A stretch of 64,000 nt of DNA from Rhodoferax sp. PAMC 29310. GTDB lineage: Bacteria; Pseudomonadota; Gammaproteobacteria; Burkholderiales; Burkholderiaceae_C. A program made the position numbers and the translations under genes. How positions within the stretch are numbered: position 1 is the first letter of the stretch; each line of letters starts with the position of its first letter. The stretch covers positions 124,001 to 188,000 of the forward strand of contig NZ_CP072852.1 of the NCBI RefSeq assembly GCF_017948265.1. Direction: 5' to 3'. The notes beneath the pieces are model-generated. The model saw only the letters and a program-made list of their open reading frames with translations. It made no database searches and had not been told where the DNA came from. Positions 27,009 to 37,579 of the stretch are shown here, piece by piece.

Positions 27009-27899
27009 TCAATTGTCCCAATCGCCCCCGCCGCCAACGTCAATGGCGCCGCCGTCGTCCCAGGAATTGGCATCATTGACGCCGAAGTCCTGCCCGCCCA
27101 TATTGACGTTGCGATTGATTGGCGGTTGATCGACCTCGCTGAAATTGTCCCGTTGATTGGTGGGCTCATTCGTGTGGCCCATCAGGTTTCGGCCAATGGC
27201 CTGTGCCGCCATGACACCGGCGCCTGCCGCCAATCCCGTGGCGAGGCCACTCATGATTTGGCCGCCAATCCCGCTACTCGCCTGTTGAGGACTGGTGGGT
27301 TGAGGGTAGGCGGGCTGCATCGATGGACCAGCGCCACCGGCTGCCAAGCCAAAGCTCTGCGGCCCATTCAAACCACTGGGTGGTGCGTAGGCGGCGGGTT
27401 GAATAAAAGGTTCAGGCGCCCGTTTGCGAAAGGCCAAGTACCCCAGAAAAATGACGCCCCCCGCCAATAGCAGGGGCAACCCCCAGGAAAAAGGAGAGCT
27501 TGGCACCGCTGGCGCGGCGCGGCTCAGGACGGGCGCCGTCGTGGTCTGGGCGCGGGGCCTCGTGGAAAGCTGTGCGCGCAAGGCTTGAACTGCGTCCGAC
27601 TTGGCGAATGGCAAGCCGGGCGCCAGTTTTTCAGCGGTTGCCAGCTCATCGCGGGCTCTGCCCAAGTCGCCCTGGCGCGAATAGAGCTCAGCACGCACAA
27701 AGTGCGCCTTGCCACTGTTCGGGTGAGAAACCAACACCTGTTGAATCAGGGTCTGAGCCTTGTCCAGCTGACCGGACTGGGCGGCGGCATAAACCTCGCC
27801 CAGGGTCGGCTCGGACTGGGCCATCGCGAAGCCGAAGCCCAACAGTGCGGCGACGACAACCCATTTTCCGGCGCGTTGAGCGATTGATTTGAATTCCAT
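27009..27899 (-). CDS. TPR protein with signal peptide and membrane helix
   Basis: About 296 residues. A signal peptide (VVVAALLGFGFAMA) is followed by two or three TPR-like repeats (SGQLDKAQTLIQQVL, NSGKAHFVRAELYSRQGDL). A membrane helix (GLPLLLAGGVIFLGYLAF), a Pro/Gly-rich stretch and an acidic Gly/Asp/Trp-rich end (SWDDGGAIDVGG) come next. ATG 27899 is preferred to 27971. Proteins of this kind are labelled tetratricopeptide repeat proteins in Comamonadaceae; function unknown, probably envelope assembly. Confidence 0.7.
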   Translation of the reverse strand: MEFKSIAQRAGKWVVVAALLGFGFAMAQSEPTLGEVYAAAQSGQLDKAQTLIQQVLVSHPNSGKAHFVRAELYSRQGDLGRARDELATAEKLAPGLPFAKSDAVQALRAQLSTRPRAQTTTAPVLSRAAPAVPSSPFSWGLPLLLAGGVIFLGYLAFRKRAPEPFIQPAAYAPPSGLNGPQSFGLAAGGAGPSMQPAYPQPTSPQQASSGIGGQIMSGLATGLAAGAGVMAAQAIGRNLMGHTNEPTNQRDNFSEVDQPPINRNVNMGGQDFGVNDANSWDDGGAIDVGGGGDWDN

Positions 27900-28452
27900 T
27901 GATGCGACCTTTGAGATGTAAACGATTGACGTTGCCAGATGGATGGTGAGCGTACCGAAAACAAGCGCCAACGGTGTGTCAGCGGTGTAAAGCTTGCCGA
28001 ATTTCGTCGCGTCTTCTCAAAGTAATTTTCAATGGGTGGTGCGTGTCATTGGCCTGTTGTGATTGAGGTGCTTGGCTAATGTCCGGATAGGACAAGCGCC
28101 TCCGACGACGAGGTGAAACCCTGGCGTGACTGCCTCTTTAATGAGGCGGGAATGTCCGTTCTGGGGCCGCAACGGTGACGGGGGAGATGACGGTAGGGGT
28201 CCTAAGGGCTAAACCACCTATCTGGGAGTTTCAGGGAAAGCAAGCGCTCCCTCAAGAAGTTCCCTTTGGGGCCTGGTTCAACCGTTTGTTGTTGAGTATC
28301 TATATGGGTTTTTGACCATTATCCATCGCGCGCTATGCGGGAGTAGCTATTAAATAAATAGCATTCTGGTCATTGAAGGCGATGCCGTGCGGCCCTGGTA
28401 AGGCCTCACCCAACGAGGCCACCCGAGTCAGGGGGTGAAAAGCTGCCACGCT
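27900..28452. other. gene-free stretch with short hairpins
   Basis: No gene is apparent. A small hairpin, gcctctttaatgaggc, lies near 28132-28147. The dispersed repeat lies at 28331-28366. The middle (28080-28290) is GC-rich and could form structure, but I recognise no RNA family. Confidence 0.4.
28331..28366. repeat. dispersed Comamonadaceae-type repeat, copy 2
   Basis: Reads cgctatgcgggagtagctat followed by taaataaatagca. It matches the right half of the copies at 33599 and 51686. Confidence 0.7.
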
Positions 28453-30315
28453 TCAGTCCACCTGCACCTGCGTTTCAAAAAGATAGGCGTCCAGCAGCTT
28501 TTTGATGGCGGGCACGATGGACAGCGAGGACTTGGGCAGCGACACGTTCACGCGCATGCCACGCGGGCCGCCGGCGCTGACCTGCACTTTGGCATCTGCT
28601 AGTTGGAATTGTTCATTTAGCAATTGCATGAGCATTCGGGTGGCGGCATCGCAGCGCAGCTCGGGTTTGAAAATCTTGCCTACCGACGTCATCGGAATCG
28701 CCTCAATGATGTGGAAGTGCTTGGGCCAGGCGGGGCGCTCGCCGATGCGCGCCTGCGCGTGGGCGTGCAACTCTGCGTCGCTCACCTGAGCACCGGGGCG
28801 CAGAGTCACGAAGCACACCGGCAACTCGCCCGCATACGCGTCGGGCATGCCCACGGCGGCGGCCACCGCAATGGCCGGGTGTTCGCTCATCGCGTTTTCG
28901 ATCATCACCGGGTCAATGTTGTGGCCGCTGCGAATGATCAGGTCTTTGGTGCGGCCTGCAATGTAGAGCCGCCCCTGTTCGTCGGTGTAGCCTAGGTCGC
29001 CTGTGTTGAGCACGCCGTCCTGGAAGATGCCCGCGTTGTGTTCGGGGTTGCGGTAGCCCGGCGACACATGGGGCCCGCGCACGCTGATGACCCCGACCTC
29101 ACCGGCTTCGCACATGTCACCCAGTTGGCCCTCAGCTGTGAAGCGGCGAACTTCAACTTTGGTGTAGGGCAACGCCCAGCCCACCGACCCCGCACTTCCG
29201 GCGCCAGAAAACGGGTCGTAGGCGATCAGGCCAGACGCCTCGGTCATGCCGTAAACCTCATACATATTGCGCCCGGTCACCTGGCGAAAGCGCTCGCCCA
29301 CCGCTGGCGGCAACAAGGCCGCACCCGTGATGCCAGCGCGCACCGCGCTGATGTCGGCCCCGTCCAGCGGCACCTCCAGAATCGCGCCAATTGACGTGGG
29401 CACACCGCCTACCAGCGTGGCCTTGTACTGGGCCACCAAACGCCAAAACCCTTGAACCATGGCGGGGTTGCGCAAGCCACCCGGTGAAATTACCACCAAT
29501 TCCATGCCCGCCAGAAAGGCCGCCAGGCCACAGGCAATGGTGCCGGCTACGTGAAAGAGCGGAAAGGTGCCAGTCAGCACGTCATCGGCGCGGTAGCCCC
29601 CAATGGCCGCACCGCCAAAGGCGGCAGTCAACTGCCCGCGGTGCGTGTGGGCCACCAGCTTGGGGGTGCCGGTGGTGCCACCCGTGTGGAAGTAGGCCGC
29701 CACGTCGTCATCCTTGCCCGGTTCGCCAAAGACCAAATGATCTTCCGGCTGGGCTGCCAACGCGGTGTGAAAGTCGACTACTCCCTCCTCAGCGGGTGTC
29801 GTTGGCGGTGCCACCCGGATCAACGTGAGCCCCGGAACGCGCTCGCGCAACTCCAAGGCTTTCTGCCAAATGTCGAGCACGGGGTGGGGCCCCAGTGCCA
29901 CCAAAATGCGCGCACCCGACGCCTCCAGCAGCGCAGCAATGTGCTCGACCTGCAGCAGAAAGTTGATGGGTACCGCATAGCCCGCTGTCTCTGCGCCCCA
30001 CAGCGTGGCGTGGGTTTCGATCAAGCTCGGGAGCATATAGGCCACACCGGGGCGGGGTCCACCCAGGCTGTGAAACAGGTTGGCGGAGCGCCGCACCATG
30101 CCCAGCAGTTGCGCATAGTTAACGCGCTGGGGCTGTTCGTCGGGCGCGCCGCTCATCAGCATGGTGATGGCGGTGCGCTCGGGCTGGCGCGCGGCGGCGC
30201 TAATGAATACGTCCAGCACGCTGCGCTCCGGCAAGCGCTGCGTCAGTGTCATGGCCGCTTCAAACGCCCTCAGGTCGTTCAAGGTGCGGATCGGATCTTC
30301 ACTGAAAATGGCCAC
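28453..30315 (-). CDS. acyl-CoA synthetase (AMP-forming)
   Basis: 620 residues of the ANL superfamily. The A3 P-loop is YFHTGGTTGTPKLVAHTH, A5 is YEVYGMTEASG, A7 is LNTGDLGYTDEQG, A8 is AGRTKDLIIRSGHNIDP, and the A10 lysine is in SVGKIFKPELR. It activates a carboxylic acid to its CoA thioester. The N-terminus and length suit medium/long-chain or cyclic substrates, but specificity cannot be read. It is divergent from the unknown gene at 30435. Confidence 0.88.
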   Translation of the reverse strand: MAIFSEDPIRTLNDLRAFEAAMTLTQRLPERSVLDVFISAAARQPERTAITMLMSGAPDEQPQRVNYAQLLGMVRRSANLFHSLGGPRPGVAYMLPSLIETHATLWGAETAGYAVPINFLLQVEHIAALLEASGARILVALGPHPVLDIWQKALELRERVPGLTLIRVAPPTTPAEEGVVDFHTALAAQPEDHLVFGEPGKDDDVAAYFHTGGTTGTPKLVAHTHRGQLTAAFGGAAIGGYRADDVLTGTFPLFHVAGTIACGLAAFLAGMELVVISPGGLRNPAMVQGFWRLVAQYKATLVGGVPTSIGAILEVPLDGADISAVRAGITGAALLPPAVGERFRQVTGRNMYEVYGMTEASGLIAYDPFSGAGSAGSVGWALPYTKVEVRRFTAEGQLGDMCEAGEVGVISVRGPHVSPGYRNPEHNAGIFQDGVLNTGDLGYTDEQGRLYIAGRTKDLIIRSGHNIDPVMIENAMSEHPAIAVAAAVGMPDAYAGELPVCFVTLRPGAQVSDAELHAHAQARIGERPAWPKHFHIIEAIPMTSVGKIFKPELRCDAATRMLMQLLNEQFQLADAKVQVSAGGPRGMRVNVSLPKSSLSIVPAIKKLLDAYLFETQVQVD

Positions 30316-30434
30316 GGGGTGCTCCAGACAAATGGGCCTTCCATGATGCGACGCCTGATCGCTGAGGCCAATAGGAAAACCCTTGCTAAAAGTGCCTTGA
30401 CTAAAATGATTTCAAACCACACCGAGAGGCAAGC

Positions 30435-31439
30435 ATGAGCACGAAAGCGAGCATCGAATGCGCCAAGTTGGACGCACCGCTGAATCTGCAGCGCAAAGCT
30501 GCCATTACACGCGGCGGCGCGTTCGATCATGCCGGTCGGGTGCGCGTCGATCGCATGGCCGACTTCGACATGAGCCGGACGATCTTCGGCGGTCTTGAGG
30601 GAATTTCCCGCAAGATCATGGATGAGAAGCTGGTAAAAGAATCGGTGTGGGACCGCGCTGCCGCAGCCGGTATCGAAGCCGCCTACGCCGAAGCCGAATC
30701 GGCTCAGCCTGCGCCCCCGATTGATCAACGCCTGATCGACTTCATGGTCAACGAGTGCGACTTCAGCATGGAGCACGCCGACGGCACATTTCTTGAACAC
30801 CTCGTGTTCTGCCACCACTACGCAGCCCGCCATTACCCCCAGCACTCGCCGAATGTGGCGCTGCTCCATTCGATACTGGGCACCGCAACGAACACGTTTG
30901 CGATGGACGCGGAGAAGCTACCGAAACTGAAGGCGCTGCTCACAGATTTCGAAGCGATTCATGTTGAATCGTTCCCGTCGATCCTGCGGCTGCTCTACAA
31001 CGACGGCCTGCTCGAAGAGCTTGAAAAGAACCTGCACCGTCTCGGCGAAATCAAGGCGTTGCGCTTCCATCGGGTGATCGACAACGAACCGCTCACCATC
31101 GATGCAGACAACCTCTGGATCAATCTGAATTTTCACTTGATGCACTTCGTCGACTTCATGCCCTGCGCCAACTGGTCGACGCATCGGTCCGATCCGCTGC
31201 TCCAGATGTTCGAACGGCTCTCGAGCTTGCTGGACCACGCCGGCCAACGGCAGGCCCATGTTGAGGTAACGTTCCCCCAAACGAAGGCCGCCCCGGTGGG
31301 CGAAAACCGCAGTCTGTTTGGCCGGATCAGCGACGGGATTCCCCCTGCGGTCAAGCTCACGCTGGCCCGCAAAGCCATCCGGAAATACTCCGATTTGGCC
31401 GGCCATGACCTCTCCTTCCAACTCGAGTGGAAGGGCTGA
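30435..31439 (+). CDS. conserved-looking hypothetical protein, 334 aa
   Basis: A well-formed frame with good codon use from ATG 30435. I do not recognise the family. The middle is rich in His and aromatic residues (LEHLVFCHHYAARHYPQHSP, LLHSILGTATNTFAM), then helical (ESFPSILRLLYNDGLLEELEK), then HLMHFVDFMP. The His clusters could bind metal or heme, but this is only a guess. No signal peptide or membrane segment. It starts 119 bases from the divergent acyl-CoA synthetase, with which it may share a promoter region. Confidence 0.65.
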   Translation: MSTKASIECAKLDAPLNLQRKAAITRGGAFDHAGRVRVDRMADFDMSRTIFGGLEGISRKIMDEKLVKESVWDRAAAAGIEAAYAEAESAQPAPPIDQRLIDFMVNECDFSMEHADGTFLEHLVFCHHYAARHYPQHSPNVALLHSILGTATNTFAMDAEKLPKLKALLTDFEAIHVESFPSILRLLYNDGLLEELEKNLHRLGEIKALRFHRVIDNEPLTIDADNLWINLNFHLMHFVDFMPCANWSTHRSDPLLQMFERLSSLLDHAGQRQAHVEVTFPQTKAAPVGENRSLFGRISDGIPPAVKLTLARKAIRKYSDLAGHDLSFQLEWKG

Positions 31440-31964
31440 CCCCTCCTCCCCAAGCCCGGTCAAGCGTGACATTAGCGCCGGCGCCATGGTGGGTGGTCTG
31501 CGTGCCTCAGTCGTCATGCTGGAAAGTCTCCTGATCGGCTTGTGTCTGTTGACACGTCTTCCGCAGCCGAATTTGAAATTTCGGTCAAAGCTTGCCAGCT
31601 TCCTGGCCCTCCTGAAACCAATCCTCTCACCGCAGGCGTAATCGGTAACTCACCTATGGATTTCATACGGTCAACCGACTCGGCCTCTTCGGGATGTAGT
31701 GCTGCGGTGCACGTAGCTGAGGTCGACAGCGCTACCAGTTCGGAGCGTGGCGCTTAAATCAGCGATGCGAGAGGCGCTGTTGCCAAGTGGGCGAAAGAGG
31801 CGTATAAAAGTTCACTTGGTTGCTTGATCTGCCGGGCGACACTGAAAGGGTCTGTGGGGCTTGGGCGTGCAGCAAGGCAGACCAGCGACGCATCGCAAGC
31901 GCGGTCGGACGCTATGCGGTGCGACTCATTGATTTCCGGCTGCAAGCTACAGGAGATCGGTTCC
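31440..31964. other. gene-free stretch before the FAD oxidase
   Basis: No supported gene. The oxidase frame is open up to 31824, but the true start at 31965 has a CAGGAGAT site, so 31440-31964 is probably promoter region and unassigned sequence. Confidence 0.4.
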
Positions 31965-33386
31965 ATGACCCAATTCAAAACTTCCCAGGGTGACAACACC
32001 AGCATCGACGACACCAAGCTCGATGCCTTGCGCGGCGCGCTGCGCGGCAGACTGCTGATGCCGACGGATGACGGCTACGACGTGTCCCGCACGCTGTGGA
32101 ACGCCATGATCGACCGCCACCCGGCGGCCATTGTGCGTGCTGCCGGCACCAGCGACGTGATGCTGGCCGTCAACTTCGCGCGAGAAAATGATCTTTTGTT
32201 GTCCGTGCGCGGCGGCGGGCACAACATCGCGGGCAAGGCCACCTGTGAGGGTGGGTTAATGCTTGACCTGTCGGCAATGCGATCGGTCCGTGTCGACCCC
32301 GCCGCAAAGCGCGCATGGGTCGAGCCCGGCGCGCTCCTTGGTGACTTCGATCGCGAGACGCAGGCTTTTGGTCTGTCCACCCCAACGGGCATCAATTCAA
32401 CCACGGGTATGTCCGGCCTCACGCTGGGTGGCGGCTTTGGTTGGCAGAGCCGTAAGCACGGCCTGACCATCGACAACCTGGTGGCCGCCGACGTGGTGCT
32501 GGCCTCTGGCGAGTTCGTGCAAACCAGTGCCACACAGCACCCCGACTTGTTCTGGGCACTGCGCGGCGGCGGTGGCAACTTTGGCGTTGTCACCTCGTTC
32601 GAATACCAGCTGCACCCTCTGGGCCCGCAGGTGCTGGCTGGGCTGGTGGTGTATCCGCTGGATCAGGCGAAGCAGGTGTTCGAGGGCTATCGCCAGTTCA
32701 CCGCTGCGGCCAGTGACGACATGACAGCCTGGATGATCTTGCGCAAGGCACCGCCTCTGCCGTTCCTGCCGGCCGAGGTGCACGGCCAACCGGTGGTCGT
32801 CGTGGCGTTTTGCTGGATTGGCGAGCTGAGCAAGGGGGAGCAGATCACCAAACCTCTGCACAGCTTTGGCAAACCCTATGGTGTGCACGCTGGCCCCATG
32901 CCCTTCACTCAATGGCAGACCGCTTTTGATCCGCTTTTGGCGCCGGGCGCTCGCAACTACTGGAAGTCGCACGACTTCATGGCCATGACCGTAGATGTCG
33001 AGCGCATCCTCTGCGAGGCCGTCGCCAAGCTGCCGAGCGACGAATGCGAGGCCTTCATTGGCCAGATGGGAGGCTCGACCAACCGTGTGGGCGTGGCCGA
33101 CACCGCCTACCCACATCGTGACGCCGAGTTCGTCCTCAACGTGCACACCCGCTGGCGCGAGGCCGCCGACGACGCGAAATGCATCGCTTGGGGGCGCGGA
33201 CTGTTCGATGCACTTACGCCACACGCCACTGGCGGCGTTTACGTCAACTTCATGCCTGAGGACGAAGCGTCCCGCGTGGCGGCCGGGGCCTATGGCCCCA
33301 ACTTCGAGCGGCTGTCGGCGTTGAAGGCCAAGTACGACCCCGCGAATTTGTTTTCGCAGAACCAGAACATTCTGCCCAAGGCCTAG
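31965..33386 (+). CDS. FAD-linked oxidase, berberine-bridge-enzyme type
   Basis: 473 residues. The N-terminal FAD_binding_4 domain has the flavinylation His in RGGGHNIAG, the pyrophosphate loop TGMSGLTLGGGFGW, and RGGGGNFGVVTSFEY. The C-terminal BBE motif is at the end (YDPANLFSQNQNI). The second flavin-linking Cys seen in bicovalent enzymes is not evident (TIDNLVAADVV), so single attachment is likely. It would oxidise an alcohol, sugar or aromatic side group, producing peroxide. Confidence 0.85.
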   Translation: MTQFKTSQGDNTSIDDTKLDALRGALRGRLLMPTDDGYDVSRTLWNAMIDRHPAAIVRAAGTSDVMLAVNFARENDLLLSVRGGGHNIAGKATCEGGLMLDLSAMRSVRVDPAAKRAWVEPGALLGDFDRETQAFGLSTPTGINSTTGMSGLTLGGGFGWQSRKHGLTIDNLVAADVVLASGEFVQTSATQHPDLFWALRGGGGNFGVVTSFEYQLHPLGPQVLAGLVVYPLDQAKQVFEGYRQFTAAASDDMTAWMILRKAPPLPFLPAEVHGQPVVVVAFCWIGELSKGEQITKPLHSFGKPYGVHAGPMPFTQWQTAFDPLLAPGARNYWKSHDFMAMTVDVERILCEAVAKLPSDECEAFIGQMGGSTNRVGVADTAYPHRDAEFVLNVHTRWREAADDAKCIAWGRGLFDALTPHATGGVYVNFMPEDEASRVAAGAYGPNFERLSALKAKYDPANLFSQNQNILPKA

Positions 33387-33598
33387 CCGGGAGGGCCTGT
33401 TGCCGACTCGCTGCCGCTGGGTCATCACTTGCCTGTGCCAGAAAGCCGTTGGCCTGTTCTTTGGGGCTAAATTTGTCGCCGTCCCCAAAGGAGGCGAGTA
33501 CCCAGCCCTTTGCGCAAAATTGCCCGGAAAAATCGCGTGAAGGCGGGTGCCTCACACCGTCAACCGTGTTAGGTTGTTGGGCATTGATATTTATAAGA

Positions 33599-33655
33599 AA
33601 TCGGCCTCTAGCGCTTATTTTCTATGCGGGAGTAGCTATCAATTCAATAGTAAGT
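33599..33655. repeat. dispersed Comamonadaceae-type repeat, copy 3
   Basis: Full-length copy: tttataag just before, then atcggcctctagcgc, then tatgcgggagtagctatc and aattcaatagtaag. Its layout matches the copies at 51686 and 54326. Confidence 0.75.
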
Positions 33656-33893
33656 TGAATGCTGGAGGTCGCAGTCGGTATGGCACGCTCGGCGGCAACT
33701 GGCGTGCAGCCCAGGCCCAAGGCGGTCCTCACGGCGCAGTGCAAAGGGCAGGGCTGTCAAATCCAATGTTTCTGGCCGCTTCGCCTCGCTCAATGCCAGC
33801 CGGGCAGCGCCTACACTCAATGTCAGCCGACTCGAACTCACGACCCTGAGGGAAGCCAAGCCATGGGCTCTAGAGATCGCATTGCCTGAGGAG

Positions 33894-33910
33894 CCCCGCA
33901 TCACGCGGGG
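33894..33910 (+). other. hairpin in the pyc leader
   Basis: Arms ccccgc (33894-33899) and gcgggg (33905-33910) around atcac, 26 bases before the pyc ATG. A U-run is lacking, so it is not a standard terminator. It may protect or tune the mRNA. Confidence 0.3.
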
Positions 33911-33936
33911 TGACACCCTAACCGGAGAGTACCCCT

Positions 33937-36900
33937 ATGCAGCCCGCGCCGATTTGCTCGATCCTGATCGCCAACCGTTCTGAAATCGCCATCCGTGTGA
34001 TGCGCGCCGCCAATGAGATGCGCATCCGCACCGTGGCCATTTACTCCCAACAAGACCGGCAAGCGCTGCACCGCTTCAAGGCTGACGAGAGCTACCTTGT
34101 GGGTGAAGGCAAGAAGCCGCTGGCGGCTTACCTTGACGGTGAAGACATCTTGCGCATCGCGCGCGAAGCCGGTGTGGACGCCATTCACCCCGGCTAAGGC
34201 TTTCTCTCTGAAAACCCCGACTTTGCCGACGCCGTGGTGGCCGCCGGCCTGCGCTGGATTGGCCCCAGCGGTGACGTGATGCGCACTCTGGGCAACAAGG
34301 TGGCAGCCCGCCATGCGGCGGTGGCCGCTGGTGTGCCGGTGATGCCGGCCACGCCGCCGCTGCCGCTGGACCTGGCCGAGTGCCAGCGCCTGGCCGAAGG
34401 CATTGGTTTTCCGGTGATGCTGAAAGCCAGCTGGGGCGGCGGTGGGCGCGGCATGCGCGTCATCGAATCAGCCGCTGAGCTGGAGTCTTCGCTGGAAGCC
34501 TCGCGCCGCGAAGCGCTGGCCGCCTTTGGCAACGACGAGGTCTATTTTGAGAAGCTGATCCGCCGCGCACGCCATGTGGAAGTGCAAATCCTGGGTGACC
34601 TGCACGGCAACATCGTGCACTTGCACGAGCGCGATTGCACGGTACAGCGGCGCAACCAGAAGGTGGTCGAGCGCGCCCCCGCGCCTTACCTTGACGCGGC
34701 AGACCGCGCCACGCTGTGCGAAAGCGCGCTGGCCCTGATGCGTTCGGTCAACTACACCCACGCCGGCACGGTCGAGTTCTTGATGGACGCCGACGACGGC
34801 AAGTTCTACTTCATTGAAGTGAACCCACGCATTCAGGTGGAGCACACCGTGACCGAGCTGATCACCGGCGTGGACATCGTGCGTGCCCAGATTCGCATCA
34901 GCGAAGGCGGCCACATCGGCGTCAACCAAGACACGCAAGACGGCCGCCACCCCACGGGTGTGCCGCTGCAGGCCGACATTCCGCTGCGCGGCCACGCGCT
35001 GCAATGCCGCGTGACCACCGAAGACCCGGAAAACGGCTTCCTGCCCGACTACGGCCGCCTCACCGCCTACCGCAGCGCGGCCGGCTTTGGCATTCGGCTC
35101 GACGGCGGCACGGCCTACACCGGCGCCGTCATTACCCCGTATTACGACTCGCTGTTGGTCAAGGTCACGGCCTGGGCGCCCACGGCCATTGAGACCAGCC
35201 AGCGCATGGACCGCGCGCTGCGCGAATTCCGCATCCGCGGCGTGGCCACCAATCTGCAGTTCCTGGAAAACGTCATCAACCACCCCGACTTCGCCGCCGG
35301 CGAAATCACCACGCGCTTTATTGAGGAAACGCCCGAGTTGCTGGAGTTCACCGTGCGCCGCGACCGCGCCACCAAGCTGCTGCGGTTTCTGGCCGAAACC
35401 GCGGTGCACGGCAACCCCGAAGTGGCCGGCCGCACCCTGCCAGCCTTGCCGCTGCCCAAGCCCGTGTTGCCCAAGGTCGACTGCAGCAGCCCCGTGCCCG
35501 ACGGCACGCGCCAGCTGCTGGACAAGCTGGGCGCCAAGGGCTTTGCGCAGTGGATGCTGGATCAAAAGCAGGTGCTGGTGACCGACACCACGCTGCGCGA
35601 CGCCCACCAGTCTTTGCTGGCCACGCGCATGCGCACCACCGACATGCTGCCCATCGTGCCCTATGTGGCACGCGAGTTGCCGCAGCTGTTTTCGCTGGAA
35701 TGCTGGGGCGGCGCCACTTTTGACGTGGCCCTGCGCTTTTTGAAAGAAGACCCCTGGCAGCGGCTGGCGCAGATTCGCGAGCGCGCGCCCAACATCCTGC
35801 TGCAAATGCTGCTGCGCGGCTCCAACGCCGTGGGCTACACCAACTACGCCGACAACGTGGTGCGCCATTTTGTGCAGCAAGCCGCAGACGGCGGCATCGA
35901 TCTGTTCCGCGTGTTTGATTCCCTCAACTGGGTGCAAAACATGCGAGTGGCCATTGACGCCGTGGTGGCCACAGGCAAGCTCTGCGAAGGTGCCATTTGC
36001 TACACCGGCGATTTGTTTGACACCTCGCGCCCCAAATACAACTTTGCCTACTACGTGGGCATCGCCAAAGAGCTGAAAGAAGCCGGCGTGCACATCATTG
36101 GCATCAAAGACATGGCCGGCATCTGCCGCCCCCGCGCGGCGGCCGCGCTAGTCAAGGCCATCAAGCTTGAGACCGGCTTGCCGGTGCACTTTCACACCCA
36201 CGACACCAGTGGCGCCGCCGCCGCCTCAGTGCTGGCGGCCATTGAAGCCGGTTGCGACGCAGTAGACGGCGCCATCGACGCCATGAGCGGCCTCACCTCG
36301 CAGCCCAACCTCTCGGCCATTGCCGCAGCACTCTCCGGCACCGAGCGCGACCCCGGCCTCTCGCCAGACGCCTTGCACGCCACCGCCATGTACTGGGAAG
36401 GCGTGCGCCGCTTCTACTCGCCTTTTGAGGCCGACATCCGCAGCGGCACCGCTGATGTGTACCGCCACGAAATGCCCGGCGGTCAATACACCAACCTGCG
36501 CGAGCAAGCCCGCTCGTTGGGCCTGGCTCACCGGTGGACTGAGGTTTCCCAAGCCTATGCCGACGTCAACCAATTGTTCGGCGACATCGTCAAAGTCACA
36601 CCGTCTTCCAAGGTGGTGGGCGACATGGCGCTCATGCTGGTCTCCAGCGACATGACCACCGCCGACGTGCTCGACCCCGCGCGCGAGGTGGCATTCCCCG
36701 CCTCGGTGGTCTCGCTGTTCAAGGGCGAGTTGGGCTTCCCGCCTGACGGCTTCCCAGTCGCAGTGAGCCGCAAGGTGCTGAAACTGGGGGAGGGCGAATC
36801 GCCGCCCGCGCCGTACCGCCCCGGCGACAACATGCCCGATGTCGATTTGGCCGCTGCGCGCACTGAGGCCGAAGCCGAATGCGGCATGCCGCTCAACGAG

Positions 36901-37455
36901 CAACAACTCGCCTCGTACCTGATGTACCCCAAGGTCATGCGCGACTACTGCGCCTTCGTTCTGGAAAACGGAGACACCTCGGTGCTGCCCACGCCCGTGT
37001 TCTTCTACGGCCCGCAGTTGCAGCAAGAGCTTGCGCTGGAGATCGACCCCGGCAAGACCCTGCTGGTGGCCCTGCAAAGCATCGCGGACGACGGCGAAAC
37101 CGCGCACAAGGTGCAGTTTGAGCTCAACGGCCAGTCGCGCACCGTGCGCGTGGCCGCCGCCAATGCCGCGGCCGCCGAGGGCGCCCGCCCACTGGCCGAG
37201 CCCGGCAACCCGTGGCATGTGGCCGCGCCCATGCCCGGTGCCATCGTCAACGTGGCCGTGGTCGTGGGCCAACGCGTCAACGCCGGCAGCACGCTGCTGT
37301 CGCTCGAAGCCATGAAGATGGAAACCCACGTCGCCGCCGACCGCGACGCCGAGGTGGAAGCCGTGTATGTGGTGTCTGGCGACCGCGTGCAGGCCAAGGA
37401 GCTGCTGGTGGTGTTGCGGGCCGTGGGGGGAGCGGCTGCAAAGCCTGCGGCTTAA
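33937..37455 (+). pseudogene. pyc: pyruvate carboxylase with one in-frame TAA
   Basis: Full-length pyruvate carboxylase of about 1172 codons. Biotin carboxylase: ILIANRSEIAIRVMRAA at the N-terminus, Gly-rich loop WGGGGRGMRV, FIEVNPRIQVEHT. Carboxyltransferase: TDTTLRDAHQSL, ECWGGATFDVALRF, GIKDMAG. Biotinyl domain: EAMKMETH near the C-terminus. TAA 34195-34197 replaces the Tyr of the near-invariant HPGYGFLSEN at codon 87. All downstream sequence stays in frame with no other damage over 1085 codons. Either a single nonsense mutation, a sequencing error, or read-through. A restart at GTG 34234 would lack the start of the biotin carboxylase N-domain. The intact enzyme makes oxaloacetate from pyruvate and bicarbonate. 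Confidence 0.85.
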
Positions 37456-37579
37456 AGAGAGCCGATGCCCAGAGTTCTTCGAATCTCTGGATGGTAGATT
37501 CATCTTAGAAAAATGCATATGGAGGGGCAAAAGGCAAGACCTACCTCTAAATCATCCACTGATGAACATTAATTAATCG

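Larger units (their letters stand above)
33387..33936. other. gene-free stretch before pyruvate carboxylase
   Basis: Holds one dispersed repeat (33599-33655) and a hairpin near the end. The small frames at 33547-33916 on both strands have no ribosome-binding sites or domain features. Confidence 0.45.

Noticed and set aside
26133..27470. Frames of 87 aa (minus) and 278 aa (plus) after the EamA remnant
   Set aside because: The plus frame overlaps the real TPR gene and the minus one has no domain or ribosome-binding site; possible remnant DNA only.
28081..28290. Structured-looking GC-rich sequence as a possible riboswitch or ncRNA
   Set aside because: Only one short hairpin is clear; none of the conserved boxes of cobalamin, glycine or other riboswitches could be found.
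34468..36093. 541-residue minus-strand frame inside pyc, and the 434-residue one at 36226-37530
   Set aside because: Antisense shadows of a GC-rich gene; His/Gly/Val-rich low-information translations.
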